A stretch of 64,000 nucleotides of DNA from Stenotrophomonas geniculata ATCC 19374 = JCM 13324 (GTDB lineage: Bacteria > Pseudomonadota > Gammaproteobacteria > Xanthomonadales > Xanthomonadaceae), in contig NZ_LLXT01000138.1 of NCBI RefSeq assembly GCF_001431625.1, positions 62,001 through 126,000 on the forward strand, read 5' to 3'. The notes under the pieces are model-generated. The model worked only from the letters and a program-made list of their open reading frames with translations. It did not search any database and had not been told where the DNA came from. Shown here piece by piece: positions 8,079 to 16,905 of the stretch (position 1 is the first letter of the stretch; the number at the start of each line of letters is the position of its first letter). The translations under genes and the position numbers were made by a program.

Positions 8079-10303
8079 TTCGCGTCATCCTTGCTGCGGT
8101 CCATGCGCGCGTGGCTGCCGCTCCAGCCGTAGGCATGGCCGTCGACGGTCACGCTGTGCTCGCCCTTGGCGCTGCTGTCATCGGCCACGCCCAGCGCGAT
8201 GCGGGCTCCACTGGCAAGGCGCAGTTCGATCACCTCGGCATCGCTGCCACGGGTGCGCACGATGTCCTTGATGCGGCTGTCGGCGCCGTGCACGTACTCG
8301 GCGGTGCCGTTGTACTCGCCGTGCGGCTCCAGCACGCTGAAGAAGGTCACGTCCTTCTGGCCTTCCACGCGCTGCAGCAGGGCCGGTTCGCGGCGCAGGT
8401 TGAATTCCGGATCGTTCGCGCCGCTTTCCACCAGCAGCGCCTGTGCGGGTGCGCTGCTGCCGAAGCGGTAGGTGTAGAAGCGGCCGTCCAGCAGCCAGGC
8501 CAGCGAACGCGGTTCGCTGCCGGGTTTGCTGCGTGCATCCAGCCACAGGTGCTGGTAGCCGTTGTCCTTGCCCAGCACCGGGCGCTGGGCGGGGAAGTGT
8601 TCGGCCTCGAAGCCGGTGGTGACGATGTGACCGTTGAAGTGCAGCGGCAGGTCGTAGCGCGCGGCCTTGTTACCGTGCACCTGCAACAGATCCAGCACCA
8701 CTGGCAGACCCAGGTCGGGGTGGCGCAGCAGCGCCTGGGTGCGGGTGAAGATCACGCCTGGATACGCATCGCGCATGGTTGCCGAGGCGACCTGGGTATC
8801 GGCATCGGCCTGGAAGAAGCGCACCTGCGGGGCATGCTCCTCGCCGCGCTTCCAGTCGCCCTTGAAGTGGCTCTGCTCGTCCACCACCAGGGTGTTGTGG
8901 GCCACGGTCTGCTTGGCCCAGCTGCGGTTCTCGGCCAGGTAGATGCCGCCGCGCTTGGCTTCCACGTTGAGGAAGCGGGCCGCGCCGTAGTCGGTCACCA
9001 CTGGATTGCCGTTGTCGTAGAACAGCCAGTTGAGCTTGTCGAAGTGGCCGTGGCCCATGCCCTGCATGGTGTCCTTCTGCACCAGCGCCTGGCCGCGCTC
9101 GCCGTTCATGCGCAGAATGGCCAAGCCGCCGCGGTCGCCGTCAGGGCCGTCGCGCAGCAGCATCGGCCTGTAGTCGAAAGGCTTGGCCTTGTTCGCCGCC
9201 AGCGCCTGCGCCACCTCCAGCCCTTCGGGCGAAAGCAGCAGGCGCTGCTGCTGCTGGGCCACGGACAGCAGGCGGTCATCACCGGTACGCGCATAGGCGA
9301 TGCCGATGCCGGCCACCAGCTCTTCGGTGTCGATGCCTTTGTCCAGGATGGCGTCGTTGATCGGGAAGAACAAGCCGTTGTAGCTGGACTGCACCAGCAC
9401 ATCCACGGCCTTCAACAGCACGCCGTCACGGCGCGCGAAGATCTTCCGCTGAGGTTCGTTGCGTTCTATGGCATTGGCGAACAGCAGGAACGGCGCCAGT
9501 GCATAGCGCTGGTAGTAGGGGCCTTCCTCGTAGTAACCATCGGGCGAGAACAGCAGGTCGATCTGCCGAAGAAAGCCGAATTGATCGTCCTTCCGACTGC
9601 CGCGCAGGGATTTCTCCACCAGCTCAGGGTCGCGCAGCACGTAGCCGGTCATGCCGGTGGCGGCCACCGCCCAGGTGGCGTGGTTGTGGATCTGGTCGTA
9701 GTTCTTCGGCTCGCTGACGAGGAACTCGGCCATTGGCCGGAACACCTTCGATTCGATGGTGTTGCGGTCGTTGGCGGACAGCGCGTCGCGGATCGCGTCG
9801 TAGCCCTGGATGGCGTTGACCAGCCATACCGAATCGTTGAGCACCTGCCAGAACACGCGCCCGGGGATCTGCCCACGGCCTTCCGGGTGCGGGCCCAGCG
9901 TCGGGTAGAGCTGGGCATACTGCAGCAGCATGTCGCGCGCATAGTCCACGTAGGCCCTGTCGCCGGTCAGCCGGTACAGCGTGCCCGCCGCCAGCAGCGC
10001 CTGGTAGTTGCGCTTGTGCTGTTCATGGGTGCGCCCGCCGCCCTTGTCCTTGGGTACCGGCACGTCGATACCGGCTTTCATCATCTTCTTCAGCGTCGCC
10101 TCGGTGCGCGCCTGTTCCTTGGAAAACCGCGGGTAGCGGCGGCCTTCGCTGGCCATCTGCTGCCACTGTGCGGCGGTGACCAGTACCGGCGCGGCCTCGG
10201 CCTGTCGCACGGCAGCAGTGGGGGCTGCGAACAGCGATGCGCTCGGCAGCAGGGCGAAGGGGGCGGCCAAAGCCAGGGAAATGAACAGCGGCTGCAACCT
10301 CAT
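8075..10303 (-). CDS. PL17 exolytic oligo-alginate lyase
   Basis: A 742-residue periplasmic protein with a signal peptide (cleavage near ...ASLFAAP). An N-terminal alpha/alpha toroid of alginate-lyase type (residues ~60-350) is followed by a heparinase II/III-like beta domain. IHNHAT near residue 205, YYEEGPYYQRY near 260 and MGHGHFDKLNW near 410 correspond to the Asn/His/Tyr/His catalytic set described for PL17 Alg17c. The protein resembles the characterised S. maltophilia enzyme Smlt2602. It releases unsaturated monomers that become DEH. It shares ATGA overlaps with both neighbours: its start (10303) overlaps the PL6 stop, and its stop overlaps the transporter start. Confidence 0.92.
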   Translation of the reverse strand: MRLQPLFISLALAAPFALLPSASLFAAPTAAVRQAEAAPVLVTAAQWQQMASEGRRYPRFSKEQARTEATLKKMMKAGIDVPVPKDKGGGRTHEQHKRNYQALLAAGTLYRLTGDRAYVDYARDMLLQYAQLYPTLGPHPEGRGQIPGRVFWQVLNDSVWLVNAIQGYDAIRDALSANDRNTIESKVFRPMAEFLVSEPKNYDQIHNHATWAVAATGMTGYVLRDPELVEKSLRGSRKDDQFGFLRQIDLLFSPDGYYEEGPYYQRYALAPFLLFANAIERNEPQRKIFARRDGVLLKAVDVLVQSSYNGLFFPINDAILDKGIDTEELVAGIGIAYARTGDDRLLSVAQQQQRLLLSPEGLEVAQALAANKAKPFDYRPMLLRDGPDGDRGGLAILRMNGERGQALVQKDTMQGMGHGHFDKLNWLFYDNGNPVVTDYGAARFLNVEAKRGGIYLAENRSWAKQTVAHNTLVVDEQSHFKGDWKRGEEHAPQVRFFQADADTQVASATMRDAYPGVIFTRTQALLRHPDLGLPVVLDLLQVHGNKAARYDLPLHFNGHIVTTGFEAEHFPAQRPVLGKDNGYQHLWLDARSKPGSEPRSLAWLLDGRFYTYRFGSSAPAQALLVESGANDPEFNLRREPALLQRVEGQKDVTFFSVLEPHGEYNGTAEYVHGADSRIKDIVRTRGSDAEVIELRLASGARIALGVADDSSAKGEHSVTVDGHAYGWSGSHARMDRSKDDAK

Positions 10304-11739
10304 CGATCAACTCCATTGCGGGTGCGTGGCAGGGCAACTTCGCCCACCTTGGGATACCAGGCAACGCCGGTCGCCTCGCGCGCGGTCATCGCCAGGGCAG
10401 GATCGGCACCCACGGCGGGCAGGGCAGGCGTGGCAACCCACAATCCGCTATCAGCCTGCTGCAGGCTGACACCACGGCTCTCTACGCCTCCCGGGAACAC
10501 AGTGCTGGCTGCCGGCGACTGCACGTTGCCACTGAAGTCGATACCGGCCAGCGAACTGGCGGCATTGGGCGGGTTCCTGCTGGTGCGGTTGACGATCAGG
10601 TTGCCGGTGAAGCGGCTGTTGCTGGCGGCCACCACGATGCCCTTCGCCTCATCATGGCCGACGCCGAAACTGATCTTCGCCACGTCCACGAAGGTGTTGC
10701 GGCTGATCGTGGCATTCACCACCGGCGCATAGCCGGACAGCGGCGGATTGGCCTGCGCATCCATCACCGCCAGTGCCGACCGGTTGCTGGACCCGGCCAG
10801 CCGTTCAAAGTAGTTGTTGCTGACGGTCTGGTCGGCGTTGATGATGCGTACGCCGCCGGTGCCGGCCTTGTCATCGCCGAGGAAGACATTGTCGATCACC
10901 CGGTTGCCATTGCCGTGGCGCAGGGTCAGTGCTCCGGCCGAACGATAGAACACGTTGCCGCGGAAGGTATTGCCGCCAGACTTGTTGGAGACGATTTCGG
11001 TCTCGCCGTCGCAGCCTTCGAACCAGTTGTTCTCCACCGTGCTGTTGGAATTGCTCAGTGAGGTGTCACTGGTGCCGACGCGAATCGTTTCACCGCCGTT
11101 GACGCCCAGCGCTGGGCGTGGGCCGAACCAGTTGTGGTCGATGCGGTGCTGGTTGTCCAGGCCCTGGGTGGCATCGCGCACCACCACCACGGTCGGCCCG
11201 GCATTGGTCTTGCCGCGCAGCTGGCTGTGATCGAGGCGGTTGTGGCTGCCATAGAAGGAAACCCAGTAGTCCTGGTCGCTGGCATCGGGGTTGGTGTAGT
11301 CGTCGATCACCAGGCCGGTGACGCGGCTGTTGCTGGCGACGGCCTTGCTCGATTCGCGGAATGCCACCACCGCATCACCCGGTGCGTAGCCGTTGCGGAA
11401 CACCAGGTTGGACACCTGCAGGTAGCTCCCTGCCAGGCGCAGGTCCGAGCGCCCGCTGAAGACGACCTTGCCGGCGGTCTGCGCGCGCAGCGTGATCGGC
11501 GCGGCTGCCGTGCCCTGGCCCTTCAGCAGCAACCGGGCGTCGGTCCAGATGCCGTCAGCCAACACGATCTCATCGCCGGGCTGCAGCGCCGAGGCGGCGG
11601 TAGTGAACTCAGCGACATCGTGGACGAGCCAGCTGGTTGCACTTGCCGCTGAAGTGGTCAGGCACATGACCAGACCAGTGGCCAGGCAAAACAGCGATGG
11701 ATTGTTGGACGGGTGACGCGCCAGCGAGTGAATGCGCAT
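10300..11739 (-). CDS. PL6 alginate lyase (chondroitinase-B-like beta-helix)
   Basis: A 479-residue secreted enzyme. I chose the ATG at 11739 because GGAAGG lies 5 bases upstream and it opens a signal peptide (FCLATGLVMCLTTSAASA). The body is a right-handed parallel beta-helix with repeated strands ending in N-rich turns (TVENNWFEGCDGETEIVSNK; GNRVIDNVFLGDD). The Lys in EIVSNKSGG and Arg in ALTLRHGNG fit the catalytic Lys/Arg pair of PL6, and the acidic DGETE fits a calcium site. PL6 enzymes cut alginate, often preferring MG or G blocks. It is the first gene of the six-gene alginate operon and diverges from the TonB receptor. Confidence 0.9.
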   Translation of the reverse strand: MRIHSLARHPSNNPSLFCLATGLVMCLTTSAASATSWLVHDVAEFTTAASALQPGDEIVLADGIWTDARLLLKGQGTAAAPITLRAQTAGKVVFSGRSDLRLAGSYLQVSNLVFRNGYAPGDAVVAFRESSKAVASNSRVTGLVIDDYTNPDASDQDYWVSFYGSHNRLDHSQLRGKTNAGPTVVVVRDATQGLDNQHRIDHNWFGPRPALGVNGGETIRVGTSDTSLSNSNSTVENNWFEGCDGETEIVSNKSGGNTFRGNVFYRSAGALTLRHGNGNRVIDNVFLGDDKAGTGGVRIINADQTVSNNYFERLAGSSNRSALAVMDAQANPPLSGYAPVVNATISRNTFVDVAKISFGVGHDEAKGIVVAASNSRFTGNLIVNRTSRNPPNAASSLAGIDFSGNVQSPAASTVFPGGVESRGVSLQQADSGLWVATPALPAVGADPALAMTAREATGVAWYPKVGEVALPRTRNGVDR

Positions 11740-11860
11740 GAAATCCTTCCAGGGACGGCCCGGCCGTCGTTTCAGGGTGGGTCTGCATACCACTTTCGGG
11801 TCTGTTGTAAGCCAGCTTTCGCGCAAAGTCATGCTGCAGAAGCACATTAAATTGCGATCA

Positions 11861-11910
11861 ACTGGTATGGATCAAAGGCATTTGAACATTCACATACCAA
11901 TTGGTTGACA
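11861..11910. promoter_or_regulatory. Divergent alginate promoter region with FadR/UxuR-like half-sites
   Basis: Between the PL6 start and the receptor start there are two opposed half-sites: ACTGGTAT (11861-11868) and ATACCAAT (11894-11901). The second extends to the perfect palindrome ACCAATTGGT (11896-11905). ExuR/UxuR, FadR-family uronate regulators, are known to bind ATTGGTATACCAAT-type sites, and a FadR-type gene follows at 14975. A consensus -35 TTGACA (11905-11910) overlaps the second site and points toward the receptor; no strong -10 follows. The assignment as operator is inference from motif and context. Confidence 0.5.
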
Positions 11911-11980
11911 TTTTCATGTCGCCGTGCCGAAGCTGCGTCCCACGCCTGGCATGCAGGCGATCCTTTGGGAGGAGGAAACC

Positions 11981-14872
11981 ATGCGGCGACCCGCCGGAGC
12001 AGTGCATAGCATCTCGTTGTCCCCCACACCCCTGATCGTGGCGCTGCTCGCCGTGCTGGCGGGCCTTCCCACGGCCCAGGCGCAATCCAGCAAGGAGGCA
12101 GCAGGGCAGGATCCCACCATGCTGGACCAGGTGCAGGTCACCGGCATCCGCGAATCGATGCAGAGTTCGATCAACAAGAAGCGCGACGACACGGTCATTG
12201 CCGATGTACTCTCGGCCGATGACATCGGCGACCTGCCGGCGCCCTCGCTGGCCGACGCGATCGAGACCCTGACCGGCGCCGCCTCGACCCGCGACAAGAC
12301 CGGGGCCTCGGAAATCTCCATCCGTGGCCTGGGCGCCTTCCTCAGCAGCACCAACTTCAATGGCCGCGAGATCACCAACGGCAGTGGCGACCGCTCGGTG
12401 AACTTCAACATGTTCCCCGCCGAGCTGATCAATACGGTCGCCATCTACAAGACCCAGCGCGCCGATATCATCGAAGGCGGCGTGGCCGGCACCATCGGCC
12501 TGGAAACAGTGCGCCCACTGGAGTACGGCAAGCGGGCGGCGCAGATCGATCTGCGTGGCAGCTGGGCCGAGTATGACAAGAAGTACCGCGACGACGACGG
12601 CATCGGCTACCGCGGCACCGCCAGCTACATCGACCAGTTCGAGTTCGGCAACGGGCAGAAGCTGGGCATTTCGCTGGGTTTCCAGCGCCTGGACGGCACC
12701 GATCCGGAAGAGAGCATCACCAGCGGTTCCACCTGGTATGCCTGCGATGGCACGCAGAACGTGGGCAATGCCAACTGCAATGAAGTGTCCGCGCAGGCCA
12801 TCGCCAACGGCGCACCTTACTACCTGGTGCCCAGCAGCCGCATCTACCGGCTCAAGCAGGAGCGCAACGACCGCCAGAGCGAGTTCGCTGCCCTGCAGTG
12901 GAGGCCCAATGACGTGGTTGAAGTGAATCTCGACTTCGAACACACCGAGCGCAACTGGTACGAGAACCGCAGCGATCTGAGCCTTTCCAACGCACGTCGC
13001 GGCATCACCCAGCGCGACGTGGACGCAGAGGGCATCGTGCGCCACCTGCATGGCAGCACCTCGATCGACTCCACCTCCAACCGCTACTGGCGTGGCGAGG
13101 AATACACCGGGGGTGGCCTGAACCTGATCCTGCGACCGACCCCGGCCTGGGAGCTGTCCACCGATCTTTCGTACTCGCATACCAATCGCCTCGATAGCGA
13201 GCGCATGACCCGCCTGCGCGCGAACCAGCGCGACGTCAACAATGCCGCCGTGCCCGGCATCAGCAGTGGTGCCACCGGCTACGTGGACTATGACTGGGAC
13301 TGGCACGGCGAAGTGCCCAGTGTCGCGCTGGCGCCGAACTTCGACCCCACCAACTGGGACGCCTACACCGGGGCGGCGCGGGTGACCTCAAGCGCAACGG
13401 AGAATGACCACAAGATCAAGGCTGGCCGCTTCGATGCCAGTTTCATGCCCGAGTCCGGTTTCTTCACCCGCATCAAGGGCGGCGTGCGCGCCAGCCAGGC
13501 CGACTACCGCCTGCGCGACAACACCCTGGTCACCGACTACGACCAGCGCGTGGCGGCCGACAAGGCGAAGATCATCGCTGCCAACCAAGCCTGCCGTGCA
13601 CCATTCCCCCAGGATGACTTCATGGATGCCGCCAGCGGCAACACGATCTCCTCGTGGGCGTACTTCGATCCGAACTGCCTGTACCAGTCGTTCCGTGGCA
13701 GCCTCGACAGCGGGCTGGATCCGGGTTTCCAGGATCCGAACAATGTCGATATCACCGAGAAGACACGCGCGCTCTATCTGCTGGGTGAGTTCAGCAGCAG
13801 CCTGTTCGGTTTGCCGGTGACCGGCAACCTCGGCCTGCGCTGGGTCAAGACCGAGGTTCGCTCCGAAGGCGTGCGTACCGGCCTGCGTATCGAGGACAAC
13901 GGTGACGGGACGATCCGCCTGCAACCCACCGGCGAGTACAGCACGCAGGTGTTCAAGGCGGGCAACGACAAGCTGCTGCCCAGCCTCAACGCGGCCTTCG
14001 AACTGCGCCCGGATGTGTTGCTGCGGGTCGGTGCATACCGCGCGATGTCACGGCCGGACATCGCCGCGCTGGGTGCGGGGCGCACCATCAACGTGAGCAG
14101 TGATGCCACCTACGGCAACTTGGCCGATGCGCTGGATGACATCAGCGCCAGTGGCAACCCGGCGGCGCAGCCGCTGATGTCCTGGAACGGCGACCTGTCA
14201 CTGGAGTGGTACCCGAACCCGGACACGATGCTGGCCGGCGCGGTGTACTGGAAGCAGTTCAACGGCGGCACCGCCACTGCGCTGGTGCCGGAGACCTACA
14301 CCATCGACGGCCAGAGCGTGACTGTGCCGGTGCGGCAGCAGGTAACCACCGACGAGGACAGCACGCTGACCGGCTTCGAGCTGACCGCCACCCATCGACT
14401 GTCGTACCTGCCCAAGCCGTTCGACGGGCTGGGATTCAAGGTCAGCTACAGCTACGCCGATGCCGACTACCGGACCCAGGACTCACGACTGGGCGAGCAG
14501 CTGGCCAGTGATGGCACGATCATTCCGGCGATCGTGCCGCCGGCGGGTCTCAGCGGCTTCTCGCGGCACGTCCTGTCCGGCTCGATCTACTGGGACGTCG
14601 GGCGCTTCAACATCCAGGCCATCGGCAAGTTCCGCTCGCACTACTACCAGGACTTCACCGGCAACACCGCGCAGCAGAACCGCTACTATGATGACAACAC
14701 CAGCGTGGACCTGCGCCTGCGCTACCGGGTGAACAAGCAGTTGTCGCTGTCGCTGGAGCTGATGAACCTGACCAACGAGCCGCGCGTGGCCTACCAGCCG
14801 CTTTATGGGAACTTCCGCGAAGTGGTGACCTACGGGCGGCGTGCGTATTTCGGTGTACGATACAAGTTCTGA
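11981..14872 (+). CDS. TonB-dependent receptor, probable alginate oligosaccharide uptake
   Basis: A 963-residue outer-membrane receptor. The ATG at 11981 follows a strong GGGAGGAGG site (about 11967-11975); an upstream in-frame ATG at 11924 has none. A signal peptide (LIVALLAVLAGLPTAQAQ) is followed by a TonB-box-like LDQVQVTGIR and a plug domain (ISIRGLG, FNGREITNGSGDRSVNFNMF, RADIIEGGVAGTIGLETVRPL). The 22-strand barrel ends in the aromatic AYFGVRYKF. The plug style is that of the large Caulobacter/Xanthomonas carbohydrate receptors. It diverges from the alginate operon and shares the region with FadR-like half-sites, hence the inferred cargo. Confidence 0.88.
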   Translation: MRRPAGAVHSISLSPTPLIVALLAVLAGLPTAQAQSSKEAAGQDPTMLDQVQVTGIRESMQSSINKKRDDTVIADVLSADDIGDLPAPSLADAIETLTGAASTRDKTGASEISIRGLGAFLSSTNFNGREITNGSGDRSVNFNMFPAELINTVAIYKTQRADIIEGGVAGTIGLETVRPLEYGKRAAQIDLRGSWAEYDKKYRDDDGIGYRGTASYIDQFEFGNGQKLGISLGFQRLDGTDPEESITSGSTWYACDGTQNVGNANCNEVSAQAIANGAPYYLVPSSRIYRLKQERNDRQSEFAALQWRPNDVVEVNLDFEHTERNWYENRSDLSLSNARRGITQRDVDAEGIVRHLHGSTSIDSTSNRYWRGEEYTGGGLNLILRPTPAWELSTDLSYSHTNRLDSERMTRLRANQRDVNNAAVPGISSGATGYVDYDWDWHGEVPSVALAPNFDPTNWDAYTGAARVTSSATENDHKIKAGRFDASFMPESGFFTRIKGGVRASQADYRLRDNTLVTDYDQRVAADKAKIIAANQACRAPFPQDDFMDAASGNTISSWAYFDPNCLYQSFRGSLDSGLDPGFQDPNNVDITEKTRALYLLGEFSSSLFGLPVTGNLGLRWVKTEVRSEGVRTGLRIEDNGDGTIRLQPTGEYSTQVFKAGNDKLLPSLNAAFELRPDVLLRVGAYRAMSRPDIAALGAGRTINVSSDATYGNLADALDDISASGNPAAQPLMSWNGDLSLEWYPNPDTMLAGAVYWKQFNGGTATALVPETYTIDGQSVTVPVRQQVTTDEDSTLTGFELTATHRLSYLPKPFDGLGFKVSYSYADADYRTQDSRLGEQLASDGTIIPAIVPPAGLSGFSRHVLSGSIYWDVGRFNIQAIGKFRSHYYQDFTGNTAQQNRYYDDNTSVDLRLRYRVNKQLSLSLELMNLTNEPRVAYQPLYGNFREVVTYGRRAYFGVRYKF

Positions 14873-14879
14873 ACAGGGC

Positions 14880-14900
14880 GGCGCGGCCAGTGGTCGCGCC
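14880..14900. terminator. Stable hairpin after the alginate receptor
   Basis: A 9-bp stem (GGCGCGGCC / GGTCGCGCC, one G-U pair) with a 3-base loop lies 8 bp after the receptor stop. There is no T-run, so it is more likely an mRNA stabiliser or weak attenuator between the receptor and the regulator gene than a full terminator. Confidence 0.4.
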
Positions 14901-14974
14901 GTCGCTCCAACCGGACCCTTGCCGGCCGCGGTGGCAGGGCAGGGACCCGGAGGGAATCGCCAAGGGTCAGCCGC

Positions 14975-15718
14975 ATGTCCGCCAACCGCCTTTACCAGAC
15001 CATCGCTGCCAAGCTCCGCAAGCTGATAGAGGACGGCGAATTTCCGCCGGGCTCGCGGCTGCCGGGCGAGCGTGAACTGGCCGAACGGTTCGGTGTCAGC
15101 CGGGTCACCATCCGCGAAGCCGAGATCGCACTGGAAGCACAGGGCTGGATCGCCATCCGCATCGGTTCGGGCGTGCATGTGAAGCCGCGCCCGACGCAGG
15201 CGTCCGGCGGGCTGCCGGATGTCAGCGCCTTCGACCTCACCGCTGCCCGCGCGGTATTCGAAGCCGAGGCTGCCGCGCTGGCTGCCAGCAATCTGGATGA
15301 TGCCGGCATTGCCGAATTGCAGGCGTTGGCCGAAGCGCTGTGCCGTCGCGACCTGAGCGACGCCGAAGCCGGCGAGTACGACCGCCGTTTCCACCTGGCC
15401 ATCGCACGGCTTTCCGGCAATCCGGTGGTGGAATTTTTCGTGCAGCAGATCTGGCGCATGCGCAGCGAACTGCCGCGGGTGAGCGAGGTCTATGCCCGGG
15501 TCTGCCACGATGATGGCGCCAGCCGTGCCGACGAGCACATGGCCATCTTCGAAGCCCTGCGTGCGCGTGATCCGGTGGCCGCACGCAATGCGATGCGCCA
15601 TCACTTCCAGCGCCTGTTCGAAGCCATGCTGCAGGCGACCGAAAGCCAGGCGCTGGAGGAGATCCGCCGCCGCACGCAGCAGGACCGCGAACGGTTCATG
15701 GCGACGACGCGTATCTGA
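14975..15718 (+). CDS. FadR-family (GntR) transcriptional regulator of the alginate locus
   Basis: A 247-residue regulator. The winged helix-turn-helix occupies residues 5-75 (PPGSRLPGERELAERFGVSRVTIREAEIALEAQG...GSGVHVK). The all-helical FCD effector domain follows, with its metal-binding residues visible in EYDRRFHLAIARLSGN, ADEHMAIFEAL and AMRHHFQRLF. FadR-type repressors in sugar-acid pathways (UxuR, ExuR, LgoR) release DNA when they bind a uronate or its catabolite, so KDG or DEH is a likely ligand. It lies 102 bp after the receptor on the same strand. A terminator-like hairpin follows its stop. Confidence 0.9.
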   Translation: MSANRLYQTIAAKLRKLIEDGEFPPGSRLPGERELAERFGVSRVTIREAEIALEAQGWIAIRIGSGVHVKPRPTQASGGLPDVSAFDLTAARAVFEAEAAALAASNLDDAGIAELQALAEALCRRDLSDAEAGEYDRRFHLAIARLSGNPVVEFFVQQIWRMRSELPRVSEVYARVCHDDGASRADEHMAIFEALRARDPVAARNAMRHHFQRLFEAMLQATESQALEEIRRRTQQDRERFMATTRI

Positions 15719-15758
15719 AAGGCGTTCTGCGGGCGACGACCTGATGTGGCTGGCTACC

Positions 15759-15787
15759 GCCGTCGGGCTTGATGCCCACGGCCTTTC
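15759..15787 (+). terminator. Terminator-like hairpin after the FadR-type gene
   Basis: GCCGT-C-GGGC (15759-15768) pairs with GCCC-ACGGC (15774-15782) around loop TTGAT with one bulged C, then CTTTCT follows. It lies between two convergent genes and probably ends transcription of the regulator. Confidence 0.5.
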
Positions 15788-16713
15788 TACACCGCTGGAA
15801 CCGTGATCCGCTGCAGATCCAGCTTGGCCCTGAGCGCATAGTGCTTGCGGGTGACCGGCACGGTGCAGGTCAGGCGTGGATCCAGGTAGTCCTTGAACAT
15901 CGGCGGTCGCGAAGCGCCCAGATAGAACGGCCGATCCTGCTTCACCGCGGCGGGCAGCAACACGTCGGACAGATCGCTGTCGGACGCATCGGTCACCAGG
16001 CAGGGGGCATGGCGGAAGCCGAGCCTGCGCAGCAGGTACAGCCGGTGCGAGCCGTTGGTCAGGATGATCCGGCGGCCAATGCGTGTGGCGCTGATCAGGT
16101 TGTCGCTGAAACCGAGATAGACGACAAGGGCGTGGCTGGCTGCGCCGAACGGCTCGTAACCGGCGATGGTGCGAGGGTCGATCGTCGCCACGTCGAGGAA
16201 GCGCAGGTCGTTGGACGCAGATGCGAACGTGTAGATGCCATCGGACTGGGTAAAGCGCACATCCGGATGTGTGTGGCGTCCACGTCGCGCCACCAGCTCC
16301 ATGATCTCGCTTGCATCGGGTGACGCGGCCGTGGCCGCTGCAAGCTGATCGATGTGGCGCAGGTTGATGCACTCCTGGAAGACCACTAGCCGGTCGATCT
16401 CCACCATCTTCCAACTGCGTGGGACCATGCTCGTCATGCGGTGCATCGAGGGTTGGCGAAGCGCCTGCTCGGCCAGTGGCCGCATTTCTTCGGGCAGGTC
16501 GAGGACGTCCATGGCATCGGCGTGGTCTGCTTCGTCGTGATGAAGGCGACGCACCAGGGCGCGGGCTTCCCGCCACTGCTCCACCAGCATCGCTTCATCA
16601 AAGCTTCCTGGTGGGCAACGCTCCCGGACGAAGCGGATGAACTTCGGCAGCGGAAACAGGCCCTTCAGCAGAAGGGTGGGATCAAGGCCATCGTCATCGA
16701 TCTCGGTGGGCAT
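15787..16713 (-). CDS. Uncharacterised ParB/sulfiredoxin-like protein next to the lasso cluster
   Basis: A 308-residue soluble protein that I cannot assign to a named family. The N-terminal half is helical and charged (WREARALVRRLHHDEADHADAMD). Near residue 220 it has ILTNGSHRLYLLRRLGFRHA followed by PCLV, which resembles the GxHR(L/Y) core of ParB/sulfiredoxin-fold nucleotide-binding domains. No signal peptide or membrane segment is seen. It is divergent from the lasso precursor, and their shared promoter region holds the palindrome at 16778-16798. It could be a tailoring enzyme, an immunity factor or the cluster regulator; nothing in the sequence decides between these. Confidence 0.7.
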   Translation of the reverse strand: MPTEIDDDGLDPTLLLKGLFPLPKFIRFVRERCPPGSFDEAMLVEQWREARALVRRLHHDEADHADAMDVLDLPEEMRPLAEQALRQPSMHRMTSMVPRSWKMVEIDRLVVFQECINLRHIDQLAAATAASPDASEIMELVARRGRHTHPDVRFTQSDGIYTFASASNDLRFLDVATIDPRTIAGYEPFGAASHALVVYLGFSDNLISATRIGRRIILTNGSHRLYLLRRLGFRHAPCLVTDASDSDLSDVLLPAAVKQDRPFYLGASRPPMFKDYLDPRLTCTVPVTRKHYALRAKLDLQRITVPAV

Positions 16714-16777
16714 CCATCTCGCTCTCTTGGGAGTCGCTGCAGCGGCGTCCGATCACGGTCGGCCGTCACACCAAAAT

Positions 16778-16798
16778 AATATGTTATATCGTAACATT
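16778..16798. promoter_or_regulatory. AT-rich palindromic element, copy 1, of the lasso cluster
   Basis: ATGTTA (16781-16786) and TAACAT (16792-16797) are exact inverted arms around TATCG. The 10-mer ATATGTTATA (16779-16788) recurs exactly at 25694-25703 in the other divergent promoter of the cluster. It may be an operator, or may combine an operator with -10 elements (TTATAT/TATAAC) for both directions. Confidence 0.5.
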
Positions 16799-16905
16799 TA
16801 CGTGCCTGGGCGGCAATCGTCCTGAAACACGCAGGGCGACGCTGGCCTGGCCGCTGTGCATCCGCTGCATCGCGTGGGTGCATCCACTGACTAGAGGAGA
16901 TGTTC

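Noticed and set aside
8027..10732. Long plus-strand open frame (about 900 codons) opposite the PL17 gene
   Set aside because: It lies antisense to a well-supported lyase, has His/Gln/Val-rich composition typical of the complement of GC-rich coding sequence, and shows no domain.
11924..11980. Upstream in-frame start for the alginate receptor
   Set aside because: The ATG at 11981 has a strong GGGAGGAGG site and gives a normal signal peptide; the earlier ATG has neither.
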